Part shown: in pieces, positions 24,730 to 33,035 of the stretch
How the letters are laid out: every line of letters begins with the position of its first letter
Position numbering within the stretch: the stretch's first letter is position 1
Assembly: GCA_947577065.1 (NCBI GenBank)
Contig: CANPTT010000001.1
Location: 62,001-126,000 of the forward strand
DNA: 64,000 nt
From: an uncultured Pseudoflavonifractor sp.
GTDB lineage: Bacteria > Bacillota > Clostridia > Oscillospirales > Oscillospiraceae
Reading direction: 5' to 3'
The notes under the pieces: model-generated
Database searches by the model: none
Told to the model about the DNA's origin: nothing
The model's input: only the letters and a program-made list of their open reading frames with translations
Translations under genes and position numbers: made by a program

Positions 24730-26352
24730 TTATGCTGTATATTGGTATTCCCGCTCCTTCGTCATAAACCGGAACCATATCTTGACTGTCTGCACCTTGA
24801 CCTGCCCGGTTTTCGTTTTTTGATAGAAGCCCTGTCCGATCTCAATTTTTTCGATCAGCTTGAACAGGAGTTCAGGGTCAAGGGCCTTTACATCCGTATA
24901 CTCCTTCACCAGCTTGTAAAATTGTTCATAGGCTTGTCTGGGGTCCGGGGTAGATTGGGGCGGCTTTTCCAGGGCGGTAAACCGTTTCTGTACCAGCTCC
25001 GCTTCCCCCTCATATTTCTCCAGCAGCTTACGCAGCCGGGAATCGGAAATGAGCCCGCTTAAATGGTCGTCATACAGCTTCTCGATGATCCCGTCCAGCT
25101 CCCTTTCCCGGCGCCGTAGGGCGGTGATCTCCCGGTTCCGGTCATTCTCCGTCTCTTGATCTTGCTTTGCTTGAAAAAGGTCCTCCGCCAGTCTGCGGCG
25201 CTCCTCCCCGCTCAAGGCCACCTCCGTCCGTACCGCCTCTAAAACGATATGATAGAGCGTTTCATAGTCGATGGTATGGTTGGAGCATTCCGAGCCTCCA
25301 TAGAGCTTGTAGCCGCCGCAGACAAGGTTTGCGACGGCTCTCTTTTTCCGCGTGCCCGTGGCAGACATATTCCGCCCACAGTCAGCGCATTTGGCAAGGC
25401 CGGAAAAGATGTTGTGAAAGCCCTTTGTTTTGCGGCAGGTACGGCTTTGCATGATCCGCTGGACCACCGAGAAAGTCTCCTCCCCCACAAGGGCTTCATG
25501 GGTGTTCTCCACAACGATCCAATCCTCTTTGGGATTTTGCAGGGTGAGATCGCTCTTAAACGATACCTTTGTGGTTTTTCCCTGGATCGTATGTCCCAGA
25601 TAGGTCCTATTTCGCAGGAGCTTTGAAACGCCTGCCGGGGTCCATTCCCTTCTTTTGGTGTAGTCCTCCATCTTGAGATAGGGATGGGTCATACAGCGGT
25701 ATACCGCCGGGGTAACTACTCCCTCTCCGTTGAGCAGGCGGGCAATTTCAGAAAGCCCTGTCCCCGCCTCCGCCAGCCGAAAGAGCCGCTGTACGATGGG
25801 AGCCGTCACCGGGTCCGGAACCAGATGGTTCTTGTCTCCCGGGTCCTTCTGGTAGCCGTAGGGAGCAAAATTTCCGATGTAGCTGCCCCCCTGCATTTTG
25901 GCAGAAAAGGCAGAGCGAATTTTCCGGGAGGTATCCCGGGCGTACATCTCGTTAATGACATTTTTGAAGGGGGCTATATCCGTATAGGGGCTGTCAGAAT
26001 CGTACCCATCATTGATGGCAATATAGCGAACTCCCTTTGAGGGAAAATAGATCTCGGTATACTGCCCCGCCGTGATATAGTCCCTCCCCAGCCGGGAAAG
26101 GTCCTTTGTCAACACCAAGTTGATATGTCCCGCCTCAATGTCTGAGATCATGCGCTTAAACTCCGGGCGTTCAAAATTGGTCCCGCTCCATCCGTCGTCC
26201 ATATATTCATCATAGACGGAAAAACCATGCTCCTCGGCATAGGCCCGAAGGATCTTCCGCTGTGTGGTAATGCTGGAGCTCTCCCCTACACCATCGTCTT
26301 TGGAAAGGCGCATATAAAGCCCCGCTCGGTAATTCTTACGATTGGACTGCAT
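24730..26352 (-). CDS. Large serine recombinase (site-specific integrase/excisionase)
   Basis: A 540-residue large serine recombinase of the TnpX/TndX/phiC31-like class. The resolvase domain starts YRAGLYMRLSKDDG with catalytic Ser17, continues with LTKDLSRLGRDY (catalytic Arg pair) and a recombinase domain (APYGYQKDPGDKNHLVPD, LLRNRTYLGH), then a zinc ribbon CADCGRNM plus a late Cys, and a coiled-coil-like stretch of charged residues. The ATG at 26352 after GAGAGGAGG was preferred to an earlier frame start. The gene ends 22 bases from the attachment repeat, the usual arrangement. It should integrate and excise the element in feoB. Confidence 0.93.
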   Translation of the reverse strand: MQSNRKNYRAGLYMRLSKDDGVGESSSITTQRKILRAYAEEHGFSVYDEYMDDGWSGTNFERPEFKRMISDIEAGHINLVLTKDLSRLGRDYITAGQYTEIYFPSKGVRYIAINDGYDSDSPYTDIAPFKNVINEMYARDTSRKIRSAFSAKMQGGSYIGNFAPYGYQKDPGDKNHLVPDPVTAPIVQRLFRLAEAGTGLSEIARLLNGEGVVTPAVYRCMTHPYLKMEDYTKRREWTPAGVSKLLRNRTYLGHTIQGKTTKVSFKSDLTLQNPKEDWIVVENTHEALVGEETFSVVQRIMQSRTCRKTKGFHNIFSGLAKCADCGRNMSATGTRKKRAVANLVCGGYKLYGGSECSNHTIDYETLYHIVLEAVRTEVALSGEERRRLAEDLFQAKQDQETENDRNREITALRRRERELDGIIEKLYDDHLSGLISDSRLRKLLEKYEGEAELVQKRFTALEKPPQSTPDPRQAYEQFYKLVKEYTDVKALDPELLFKLIEKIEIGQGFYQKTKTGQVKVQTVKIWFRFMTKEREYQYTA

Positions 26353-26394
26353 ACTACCTCCTCTCCAAGTCCAATCGACCCACAACAATTCTAT

Positions 26395-26541
26395 TTATAT
26401 TTTATCTGTCTTTTCGTCACAGGTCAAATTTTCGGTCTTTTTGAGTAATAGTTCCATCAACAATTCCTTTGCGGTCTTTTCTCCCATTCCCCATATCTGT
26501 ACTGTGCAGATTTTTCGGGCTGCCAACCCTGTCGTTTTCAT
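26395..26541 (-). CDS. Small protein upstream of the recombinase
   Basis: A possible 48-residue protein starting MKTTGLAARK and ending in a Lys/Glu-rich helix (GEKTAKELLMELLLKKTEN). Its stop is 43 bases before the recombinase start, and a G-rich stretch precedes the ATG. Small open frames in this position in clostridial elements sometimes encode TnpW-like accessory proteins; the C-terminal helix vaguely resembles them. I do not recognise it with certainty and it may be non-coding. Confidence 0.4.
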   Translation of the reverse strand: MKTTGLAARKICTVQIWGMGEKTAKELLMELLLKKTENLTCDEKTDKI

Positions 26542-26598
26542 TGCTTCATCGCCCCCAGCGAAATGTATGCCAACTGGGCCGAATAATATGCAGTAGAG

Positions 26599-26623
26599 AA
26601 CATGCCTCAATTTGAGGCATGTT
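26599..26623. repeat. Palindrome copy A flanking the PTS cargo
   Basis: Perfect arms AACATGCCTCAA / TTGAGGCATGTT around a single T. A second copy with two changes lies at 33036-33060, at the other side of the PTS/gntR block. Confidence 0.7.
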
Positions 26624-26798
26624 TTTGTCGAATCATGCATTTCAAATCGGCTCTTTTTTTGTGACTACACTACTATCACTCCGAAGCAAAGAAAAAATAA
26701 AAAAAACGACAAAATAGGTCACCAGTTTCAAAAACGGTTCTATATTCAGCAGTTTTCGCAGAATCAACAGATTGTCTCAACTATTTGGTATAAACAAT

Positions 26799-26830
26799 AA
26801 TGGAGGTAGGGAATACTCCCTGCCTCCATT
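26799..26830 (-). terminator. Terminator of the PTS operon
   Basis: AATGGAGG-AGGGA pairs with TCCCT-CCTCCATT around ATAC, 40 bases after the HAD gene stop on the minus strand. Confidence 0.65.
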
Positions 26831-26870
26831 TATGATTCCGTACCTAAAGGATGTAAACGAATTTTTCACT

Positions 26871-27524
26871 CTAAAATGAAATAAGCAAATCAGGAAGATC
26901 TCCGATCCGCTCCAAAAAATAATCCGCTTGGGACTGGTCCATGGGGTACCGGGTCTCCTGCCTGGCCGCCACCTTGATCCCTGCGGCCTTGGCGGCAGCG
27001 ATACCGATAGAGGAGTCCTCCACCACCAAGCATTGTTCCGGAGGAAGATCCAGCTTTTGCAGAGCTTTCTGATAGATCTCCGGATCCGGCTTGCAGTTTT
27101 CCACATCATCCCGGGTAAGCATAGCGGCAAAATAATCGGTCAGTCCGCACTCCCCGATACTCTGTTCCACCTTGTCCCGGGGAGAGGAGGTAGCCAAGGC
27201 CATCCGGTAGCCCTTCTCCTTCAGCCAAGCCAGGGTGGCGGGTACGTCGGGGAAGCATAATTCGGGATAGGAGATGGGATTGCGGGCCAGATAGGCCCGG
27301 TACCCCACCAGATATTCCTCCCGGCCCCAATCCGGGGGCAGATAGTCCTTCACCGCCAGGAAATGTGCCATGCCGGAGGCCCCCACAATGGGCAGCAACG
27401 CCTCCTTGGGAACGCTTTTTCCGAACTCCTCTTTGACAAAATGCCACAGTTTGCTGATGTAGCAGACCTCGGAGTCAATGAGTACTCCGTCCAGGTCAAA
27501 GATGACCGCTTTGATGTTGTTCAT
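26871..27524 (-). CDS. HAD-superfamily phosphatase / beta-phosphoglucomutase-like
   Basis: A 217-residue HAD subfamily I enzyme. Motif I DLDGVLIDSE carries the nucleophile and acid Asp, motif II ATSSPRDK the Thr/Ser, motif III NCKPDPEIY the Lys, and motif IV VVEDSSIGIAAAKAAG the metal-binding Glu-Asp. The helical cap lies between motifs I and II. It probably dephosphorylates or isomerises a sugar phosphate from the PTS of the same operon. It is the last gene; its ribosome site GGAGGAGAAG lies in the end of the preceding gene. Confidence 0.85.
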   Translation of the reverse strand: MNNIKAVIFDLDGVLIDSEVCYISKLWHFVKEEFGKSVPKEALLPIVGASGMAHFLAVKDYLPPDWGREEYLVGYRAYLARNPISYPELCFPDVPATLAWLKEKGYRMALATSSPRDKVEQSIGECGLTDYFAAMLTRDDVENCKPDPEIYQKALQKLDLPPEQCLVVEDSSIGIAAAKAAGIKVAARQETRYPMDQSQADYFLERIGDLPDLLISF

Positions 27525-27530
27525 ACCGTC

Positions 27531-28055
27531 TTACTTCTCCTCCAAAGGGGCGTATTGATAAAGGCCCTGCTGATTCTGAAGGGCGATAAGCCCCTGGGTC
27601 CACAGCTCCTCAAAAACAGCCTTATCATTGAAAACCTGGCGGCAAACCAAGATAAGAATGCTCTGCTGCCAAGCCCAGCTTCCGAAATAGGACAGCAGGG
27701 CGGGCGTCAGCAGGGATACGCTCCAGGCGGGCCAATGCCAGATAAGTCCGAAAAGTCCGAAGGTGGTCATGACTCCCGATAGGAGCTGTCCCAGGGGGAA
27801 GGTGAAGGGCAGCAACAGATAGATGGGCAGGGCAAAGAGAGCCAGAGCGTCCCGGCAGTAGAAAAACCGCCCCACCACAAAGGCCGCCGGCAGGATAAAC
27901 TGGAGCAGGAAGGCCAGGACCACGGAGGGCCGTCCCTGCCCGAACCGCTGGAGCAGGACGGTATATTTCCCCCTGGCGATCCGCAGAACGGCGGTCTTTT
28001 TCCGCAGAGCTTCCTGGATCTGGGCATAGTTTTTATATGGGGTATTCCGGTACAT
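27531..28055 (-). CDS. Small membrane protein of unknown function in the PTS operon
   Basis: A 174-residue protein starting MYRNTPYKNYAQIQEALRKK. A basic amphipathic N-terminus is followed by about four hydrophobic segments (PSVVLAFLLQFILPAAFVVG, ALALFALPIYLLLP, TTFGLFGLIWHWPAW, ILILVCRQVF) and a short C-terminal tail. AAAGGAGGA precedes the ATG at 28055. I do not recognise the family. The location between the SIS enzyme and the HAD phosphatase suggests a link to the same sugar, but no function can be given. Confidence 0.65.
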   Translation of the reverse strand: MYRNTPYKNYAQIQEALRKKTAVLRIARGKYTVLLQRFGQGRPSVVLAFLLQFILPAAFVVGRFFYCRDALALFALPIYLLLPFTFPLGQLLSGVMTTFGLFGLIWHWPAWSVSLLTPALLSYFGSWAWQQSILILVCRQVFNDKAVFEELWTQGLIALQNQQGLYQYAPLEEK

Positions 28056-28080
28056 AGCGTCCTCCTTTGCTCTGATTACC

Positions 28081-28121
28081 AAAGCTGCCGGCACGGGGAG
28101 AGGCCCACTGCCGGCAGCTTT
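28081..28121 (-). terminator. Hairpin between SIS enzyme and membrane protein genes
   Basis: AAAGCTGCCGGCA pairs with TGCCGGCAGCTTT across a 15-base loop. It can form a partial terminator, which would lower expression of the last two genes relative to the PTS and SIS genes. Confidence 0.65.
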
Positions 28122-28150
28122 CGCGTTTCTTTTCCGTTTCTGGGTCCAGC

Positions 28151-29242
28151 TTAGCGCTGCAGAGGCTTGGCCTTGGTGGGCAGAGCCCCGTTGGTCCGGG
28201 GATAGTTGCGCACGTTCAGGTCGATCCCCTTGGCGGTATAGAGCAGATAAGCGAACAACTGGAGCGGCACACAGTACTCCAGGGTGGAGAAGTCTTCATC
28301 ATTGATGAAGGGGGCCTCCAGGATATGGGAGGAGCTGAATCCCTTCTGGGTTCCGATGGAGTAGACATGGGGGTGCTGCTCGAACATGACCTTGAACAGA
28401 CCATTGGCCCGCTCATAGCCGTAGGAGGGCGGCGCCACGATGATGGTGTACACATCAGGCTTGATGGAGGCCAGAGGGCCGTGAAGGAACTCCTCCATCT
28501 CAAAAGAGAAGAAGGCGTAACGCACAGTCTCCAGGCTCTTGAGAGCGCCCTCTACGGCGGTGCCCCAGTTGGGGCCATAGCCGATAACATAACACTTCTC
28601 ACAGGGCAGCAGGTCGGCCTTGTTCTTCTCAAACCACTTCTCGGAAGCGGCGATGACATTGTCCAGGTTGTCCACCGTCTTGTGCATCCGGGCCTTAATG
28701 GAGGAATACTCCTCCTCGCTGAGCTTTCCGGCGGCCTTGGCGGCCTCCAGGGCCATGATGTACAGGGTCAGGACGGTGCAGGTATAGCCCTTGGTCTTGG
28801 GGCCCATGAACTCCCGGTCACAGTCGATGGTGACCTTCCCCTTGGCGATCTGGGTGCAGGTATTATCCAGATACTCGGTGACCACGAAGTTGTCCATACC
28901 CATGCTGTTGGCCCGCTCAATGGCGTCGATGGTGTTGGTGCTCTCCCCCTCCTGGGTCACAGCCACCATCAGGTCAGTCTCGGGATAGAAAACCGACTCA
29001 TAGTGGGCAAAGTTGTAGGAATTGACCAGCACACAGGGGATCCCCAGCGTTTTCTCCATAAAGTACTTGGCTGTAATGCAGGCATTATTGGAGGTGCCGG
29101 AGGCCACCAGCCAGATACGGGAATACTTCTTGGAAGCATACTGCCGGGCAAAGCCAGCGCAGAGCTCCTGGCTCTTTTCCACGATTCCCAGCGCGGCTTT
29201 GCGGGTCTCGTGGACGTACTCGTACATGGTATGATCCGACAT
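28151..29242 (-). CDS. SIS-domain sugar-phosphate deglycase/isomerase (GFAT-like, FrlB/GfrF type)
   Basis: A 363-residue protein with two SIS domains and no glutaminase domain. The first has VASGTSNNACITAKYFME and VTQEGESTNTIDA for sugar-phosphate binding; the second has GYGPNWGTAVEGALKSLETV and EEFLHGPLASIKPD, which align with the isomerase half of GlmS. Enzymes of this form next to mannose-family PTS genes include FrlB-like fructosamine-6-phosphate and glucoselysine-6-phosphate deglycases. An amino-sugar or Amadori compound is therefore the likely substrate, but this is inference. It follows the IID gene by 18 bases. Confidence 0.82.
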   Translation of the reverse strand: MSDHTMYEYVHETRKAALGIVEKSQELCAGFARQYASKKYSRIWLVASGTSNNACITAKYFMEKTLGIPCVLVNSYNFAHYESVFYPETDLMVAVTQEGESTNTIDAIERANSMGMDNFVVTEYLDNTCTQIAKGKVTIDCDREFMGPKTKGYTCTVLTLYIMALEAAKAAGKLSEEEYSSIKARMHKTVDNLDNVIAASEKWFEKNKADLLPCEKCYVIGYGPNWGTAVEGALKSLETVRYAFFSFEMEEFLHGPLASIKPDVYTIIVAPPSYGYERANGLFKVMFEQHPHVYSIGTQKGFSSSHILEAPFINDEDFSTLEYCVPLQLFAYLLYTAKGIDLNVRNYPRTNGALPTKAKPLQR

Positions 29243-29260
29243 AACAATCTCCTTTTCTTA

Positions 29261-30085
29261 TTACAGAATACCGAAGAACTTACCGACAATGCCCAGGACG
29301 ATGATACCCACCATGATCCAGGTAGCCTTCACACCCTTCTTCAGGAAGCGATAGATAAGGAAGGTCAGGCCCAGGGGCAGGATCTTGGGGCAGATATCAT
29401 CGAAAATGGACTGGACATTCAGGGTCACGTCCTGACCGAAGTTAGCTACCAGCGCGATGTTCACCGAAACCATGGAGGCGATCATGCCGCCAATGACCGT
29501 AAGACCCATAACGGCGGCCGCCGTAGTGGCCCGGTTCATCAGGCCGCCGGATACCAAAGTCTCAATGGAGTTGGTGCCCAGCTTATAGCCGTACTGTACG
29601 CCGTAATAACGGACCAGGAAGTTGGGGATGTTGTAGATGATCAGGAAAAGGATGGGGCCCAGCAGGTTGCCCTGCATAGCCAGGGACACGCCGATACCGG
29701 AGCCGATAATCCGGAAGGTGCCCCAGAAGAAGGTGTCGCCGATACCGGACAGGGGACCCATGAGGGCTACCTTGATGGCGTTGATGGAGTTCACATCAAA
29801 GTCGGGGTTGGCGCAGGCCTCTTCCTCCATGGCGGCTACGATACCAAGCACGAAGGGAGAGCAAGCGAAGGTGTTGTTATACACCTCGGAATGGCGGGAG
29901 CAGGCCTCGGCCAACTTTTCCTTGTCGTCGCCGTAGAGCTTCTTCAGAACGGGAAGGATGGAGTAGGCAAAGCCGGGGGCCTGCATACGGTCCATGGAGT
30001 AGCAGGCGGGCAGCAGGAAGGCTCTCCAGAAGAGAGAAATGAGGTCCTTTTTAACGATCTTCTTGGATTCAGATTTCGTTGACAT
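29261..30085 (-). CDS. PTS mannose/fructose/sorbose-family IID component
   Basis: A 274-residue membrane subunit of a mannose-class PTS permease. FWRAFLLPACYSMDRMQAPGFAYSILP near the start, MGPLSGIGDTFFWGTFR and the GVQYGYKLGTN segment are family hallmarks. Together with IIC it forms the translocation channel. It overlaps the IIC gene end by 17 bases, so translation is coupled. Confidence 0.95.
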   Translation of the reverse strand: MSTKSESKKIVKKDLISLFWRAFLLPACYSMDRMQAPGFAYSILPVLKKLYGDDKEKLAEACSRHSEVYNNTFACSPFVLGIVAAMEEEACANPDFDVNSINAIKVALMGPLSGIGDTFFWGTFRIIGSGIGVSLAMQGNLLGPILFLIIYNIPNFLVRYYGVQYGYKLGTNSIETLVSGGLMNRATTAAAVMGLTVIGGMIASMVSVNIALVANFGQDVTLNVQSIFDDICPKILPLGLTFLIYRFLKKGVKATWIMVGIIVLGIVGKFFGIL

Positions 30086-30836
30086 CGACGCTTACCTCCT
30101 TGCTTTGAGTCTCGGAATTGTTGAATACCAGAATTGCCAGAATACCGCCCACGATGGCGACGCCCACGTTGGAAAGGCCCACCAGGGCCACGGCCACAAA
30201 GCCGATGAACAGATAGGGCGCCAGCTTCCGGGTGTAAATGAGCTGCATGAGCAGGGCGAAGCCCAGAGCAGGCAGCATACTGGAGGCGACGCTGATACCG
30301 CTGGTGATGAACTCGGGGATGACCTCAATGAGCATCTCGAACAGGGGGGCGCCGGCAAGCATACCCACCAAAACCACCAGGAAGGGGAAGAAGAAGTAGT
30401 TGAACAGGCCCAGCCACTGGCAGATCTCCATGGTCCGGGTATCCGCCACCTCGGCGGCCTTCTTGGAGCGCTCGCTGAGGATGTGGTTGAGGGGGACCCA
30501 GGTGAGGTAACCGATGGTGGTGCCGAAGGCGGAGATAGGCAGCGCCAGGGTGAGGGCCACCTCCATGCCGGTGCCGCTGCCCAGGGTGAAGGCGGTACAC
30601 AGGGCGCTGCCCAGGGTGATCTCGGGCATACCGGAGTGGGCGCCGATACCCACCAGACCCATGCTCAGCAGCTCGAACTGGGCGCCGAACATCATGCCGG
30701 CCACCGGGTCCCCGTAGATGAAGCCTACCAGGGTGCCCACGATCAGGGGCCGCTGGATCATGGTCATGCCGAAGATACGGTTATCGATCTTACAAAGACC
30801 GGCAACCAAAGCGACCAGGAATGCTTTTAGCAACAT
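30069..30836 (-). CDS. PTS mannose/fructose/sorbose-family IIC component
   Basis: A 255-residue polytopic membrane protein. RPLIVGTLVGFIYGDPVAGM near residue 28 is the conserved IIC-Man substrate region, followed by GAHSGMPEITLGSALCTAFT and six or more hydrophobic segments. It binds and moves the sugar. GGAGGAAT precedes the ATG, and the gene lies 16 bases after the IIB stop. Confidence 0.95.
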   Translation of the reverse strand: MLLKAFLVALVAGLCKIDNRIFGMTMIQRPLIVGTLVGFIYGDPVAGMMFGAQFELLSMGLVGIGAHSGMPEITLGSALCTAFTLGSGTGMEVALTLALPISAFGTTIGYLTWVPLNHILSERSKKAAEVADTRTMEICQWLGLFNYFFFPFLVVLVGMLAGAPLFEMLIEVIPEFITSGISVASSMLPALGFALLMQLIYTRKLAPYLFIGFVAVALVGLSNVGVAIVGGILAILVFNNSETQSKEVSVDVNEI

Positions 30837-30852
30837 AATGTAATTCCTCCTT

Positions 30853-31338
30853 TTAACCTGATTGGGAGGCTTTTCGCAGGGAAGCCTCCAGATTGACGAA
30901 CTTGTCGGAAGGCGTGGGCAGCATACCCACGGGGATTCCGGAGTCCACCACCTTCAACAGAGCCTGAACGTCCTCTCCCGTCAGGTTCAGATTGTCGGCA
31001 ATATAAGGGGCCTTTTTCCGCACCCCGCCCACGGTCAGCCGCTGGATCCCAGGAACGCCCAGAGCCACCCGGGCCGCGTCCTGGGGGTCGGAGACCAGAG
31101 CCATGATGTGATACTTCTGGCTGTCGGGGCCGTTGAGGAAGTGAATGCCCTCCTCCACACTGCGGAAGCCGTACTTCACCGCAGGAGGGACCGCCATTTT
31201 CAGGGCCATCTTTCTGGTGTTGTCATTTACGATGGCGTCATTGATCACCAACAGCACGTTGGCGTCCAGGAACCGGGTCCAAGAGATAGCCACCTGGCCG
31301 TGGATCAGTCTGTCGTCCAAATGAAGCGCTTTGATCAT
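30853..31338 (-). CDS. PTS mannose/fructose/sorbose-family IIB component
   Basis: A 161-residue cytosolic phosphotransfer protein. DDRLIHGQV at residues 8-16 contains His13, which receives the phosphate from IIA and passes it to the sugar. The length fits stand-alone IIB proteins. Its ATG overlaps the IIA stop by four bases (ATGA). Confidence 0.95.
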   Translation of the reverse strand: MIKALHLDDRLIHGQVAISWTRFLDANVLLVINDAIVNDNTRKMALKMAVPPAVKYGFRSVEEGIHFLNGPDSQKYHIMALVSDPQDAARVALGVPGIQRLTVGGVRKKAPYIADNLNLTGEDVQALLKVVDSGIPVGMLPTPSDKFVNLEASLRKASQSG

Positions 31339-31760
31339 ATTTCATCCTCCGTGTTCTCTTGCCGGGCCATATCGTTGACATACAGGATCTGCTCATGGCC
31401 CACCTGTTGAAGGTTCTTTACCAGTTCCTCCACCGGAACGCTCTCGTCGGAGAAGCCGGCCTCCAGCACCAGGCCCAGGTTCATCCCGGCGATGATGTGG
31501 AGCTTTCTTGTGGTGATGTACTCGGTCAGGGCATTGGTAATACTCCCGCCGAATACATCAGTGATGGCGACGATCTCGTCCTCCGGGTCATACTGGGAAA
31601 ATATCTCGTCGATCATCCCCATCACCGTTTCCCGGGAATCGCTCATGGTCACGCTGATGGAGCGGAACCCATGGAAGGTCTCCTCGCCTGCGATCAGTCC
31701 GGCGCTTTTCAGGATCGCCTCTGATAACGGTCCGTGAGAAGCTGTCAGAAAACGTCTCAT
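31335..31760 (-). CDS. PTS mannose/fructose/sorbose-family IIA component
   Basis: A 141-residue EIIA-Man domain. LTASHGPLSEAIL has the active His9, and EIVAITDVFGGSITNAL is the second conserved segment. It takes phosphate from HPr. It is the first gene of the operon. The ATG at 31760 (MRRFLT) was chosen over a longer frame because GAGAGGGG lies about 9 bases before it. The operon promoter is about 130 bases upstream, with a GntR operator in its spacer. Confidence 0.92.
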   Translation of the reverse strand: MRRFLTASHGPLSEAILKSAGLIAGEETFHGFRSISVTMSDSRETVMGMIDEIFSQYDPEDEIVAITDVFGGSITNALTEYITTRKLHIIAGMNLGLVLEAGFSDESVPVEELVKNLQQVGHEQILYVNDMARQENTEDEI

Positions 31761-31889
31761 ACACACATACCCCTCTCTTGATTGGCGTTTGCGTTTGTTG
31801 TCATACCGACCCCAATTCCCCCTTTCAGACCAAGTCACTTCCCTATTGTCCCCTATAATGTATAGCATAAGGAACAAATTATCATGACA

Positions 31890-31918
31890 ATACTATCATA
31901 TGTATATACAAAATGCAA
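31890..31918 (-). promoter_or_regulatory. PTS operon promoter with operator in the spacer
   Basis: Minus strand TTGCAT (31918-31913), 17 bases, TAGTAT (31895-31890). The perfect palindrome TGTATATACA (31901-31910) fills the middle of the spacer, so a bound repressor would block polymerase. The rest of the 370-base divergent gap (31761-32130) holds the partner operator and gntR promoter listed separately and no gene. Confidence 0.65.
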
Positions 31919-32035
31919 GACCTTTTCTTTTGTTTCTTCCTTTGATTTTTCAAAAAACGACAAACGGCCCGGGAAAAGCCCTGTGATTCTGTTTCCCCAG
32001 TTCCTTGAAAAACGAAGGATTTTCAGCCCCTCATT

Positions 32036-32051
32036 AAATGTATATACATTT
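32036..32051. promoter_or_regulatory. Second GntR-type operator, upstream of gntR
   Basis: AAATGTATATACATTT, a perfect 16-bp palindrome sharing the 10-bp core of the site at 31901-31910. It lies 23 bases upstream of the gntR -35 box; the two operators are 138 bases apart. Confidence 0.7.
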
Positions 32052-32073
32052 CGGCGAAAATGATATTTCCGGC

Positions 32074-32102
32074 TTGACCTTTTGTTTCCAAATCTGTATA
32101 AT
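32074..32102 (+). promoter_or_regulatory. Promoter of gntR regulator
   Basis: TTGACC at 32074-32079, 17 bases, perfect TATAAT at 32097-32102, about 30 bases before the start codon. Confidence 0.8.
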
Positions 32103-32130
32103 GAATGTACAATCAGGAAGGGGAACTTTA

Positions 32131-32898
32131 TTGAATATGTCTCATAAAATTCCGAAATATAAAGAAATAGCCGATGAGATCTGGCGCCAGATCCAGACCG
32201 GTAAGCTCAAAGCCGGGGATCAGGTCATGACGGAGAATGAGCTCTGCGAACACTACGGAGTCAGCCGCATGACCGCCCGAAAGGCCCTGGAGTCTCTGGC
32301 GGCGGAGGACATTGTCCGCCGGACAGCGGGCAAGGGCACCTTTGTCAACTCCATCCGGGTGGAAAAAAGCCGGGCGGTAGCCACCAGCTTTAGCGACGAC
32401 ATCCGCTCGGCAGGGATGGAGCCAGGCTCCATTTTAGTGGAATACCGGACCCTGCGGGGCTCCGAACTGCCAGGGGCCATCGTGGAGGAACTGGACGTCA
32501 AGCCCGATGAGCTTGTCCACAGCGTCTGCCGGATACGCACCGCCGATGGATTAAAGGTGGCCCTGAACTACACCTACATTCCCTGCAGTATCCTGCCCGC
32601 CTTGGACACCCGAATGTTGGAGGGTTCCATCTATGAATACATCACCAAACAGTATGGCCTGGACATCTGTGGCGGCCCTCTGACGAACGAGGCGGTGCTG
32701 CCCACTTCGGAACAGAAAGAGCTTTTGGGCATTGGAGACTGTGCGCTGCTCCAGACCAGCCACCCCAGTTACTTAGCCGACGGCAGGCCCTTTGAGTACA
32801 CCATCACTTATTATGTGAATAGCCGTATCGTCTATACCCACAACTATCCCAGGCGAGAAAACCGCCACCATAGCTGGCAGTATACCGGGAACCGATGA
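32131..32898 (+). CDS. GntR-family (HutC/UTRA) transcriptional regulator
   Basis: About 255 residues. An N-terminal winged helix (PKYKEIADEIWRQIQTGKLK, TENELCEHYGVSRMTARKAL, TAGKGTFV) is joined to a UTRA ligand-binding domain (RTLRGSELPGAIVEEL, YEYITKQYGLDICG). UTRA regulators sense sugar phosphates or similar metabolites. It is divergent from the PTS operon and should repress it and itself through the paired TGTATATACA sites. The TTG at 32131 lies 7 bases after AGGAAGGGG; the ATG at 32137 is the alternative. Confidence 0.9.
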   Translation: MNMSHKIPKYKEIADEIWRQIQTGKLKAGDQVMTENELCEHYGVSRMTARKALESLAAEDIVRRTAGKGTFVNSIRVEKSRAVATSFSDDIRSAGMEPGSILVEYRTLRGSELPGAIVEELDVKPDELVHSVCRIRTADGLKVALNYTYIPCSILPALDTRMLEGSIYEYITKQYGLDICGGPLTNEAVLPTSEQKELLGIGDCALLQTSHPSYLADGRPFEYTITYYVNSRIVYTHNYPRRENRHHSWQYTGNR

Positions 32899-32946
32899 GT
32901 AAGGGCGTATCTTCCAGGATTCCGGTTTCTGCCCAAAAAACATTTC

Positions 32947-32984
32947 AAAAGTTCCGTGGGACATAATGTCTCCACGGAGCTTTT
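32947..32984 (+). terminator. Terminator of gntR
   Basis: AAAAGTTCCGTGG pairs with CCACGGAGCTTTT, with an inner GACA/TGTC stem, and is followed by a TTTT run. Confidence 0.7.
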
Positions 32985-33035
32985 ATTGCTATCTACCTGT
33001 CATCTGTGTCACATCGAGATATATTTCTCAGAAAA

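Larger units (their letters stand above)
26542..26870. other. AT-rich gap between recombinase module and PTS cargo
   Basis: About 330 bases without a credible gene. The stretch 26640-26800 is clearly richer in A and T than the neighbours. It holds a 12-bp-arm palindrome at 26599-26623 and the PTS operon terminator at 26799-26830. A join between two differently sourced DNA segments is likely here. Confidence 0.5.

Noticed and set aside
28325..30082. A 585-codon plus-strand frame opposite the SIS and IID genes
   Set aside because: Low-complexity His/Gly/Asp-rich shadow of well-identified PTS genes.
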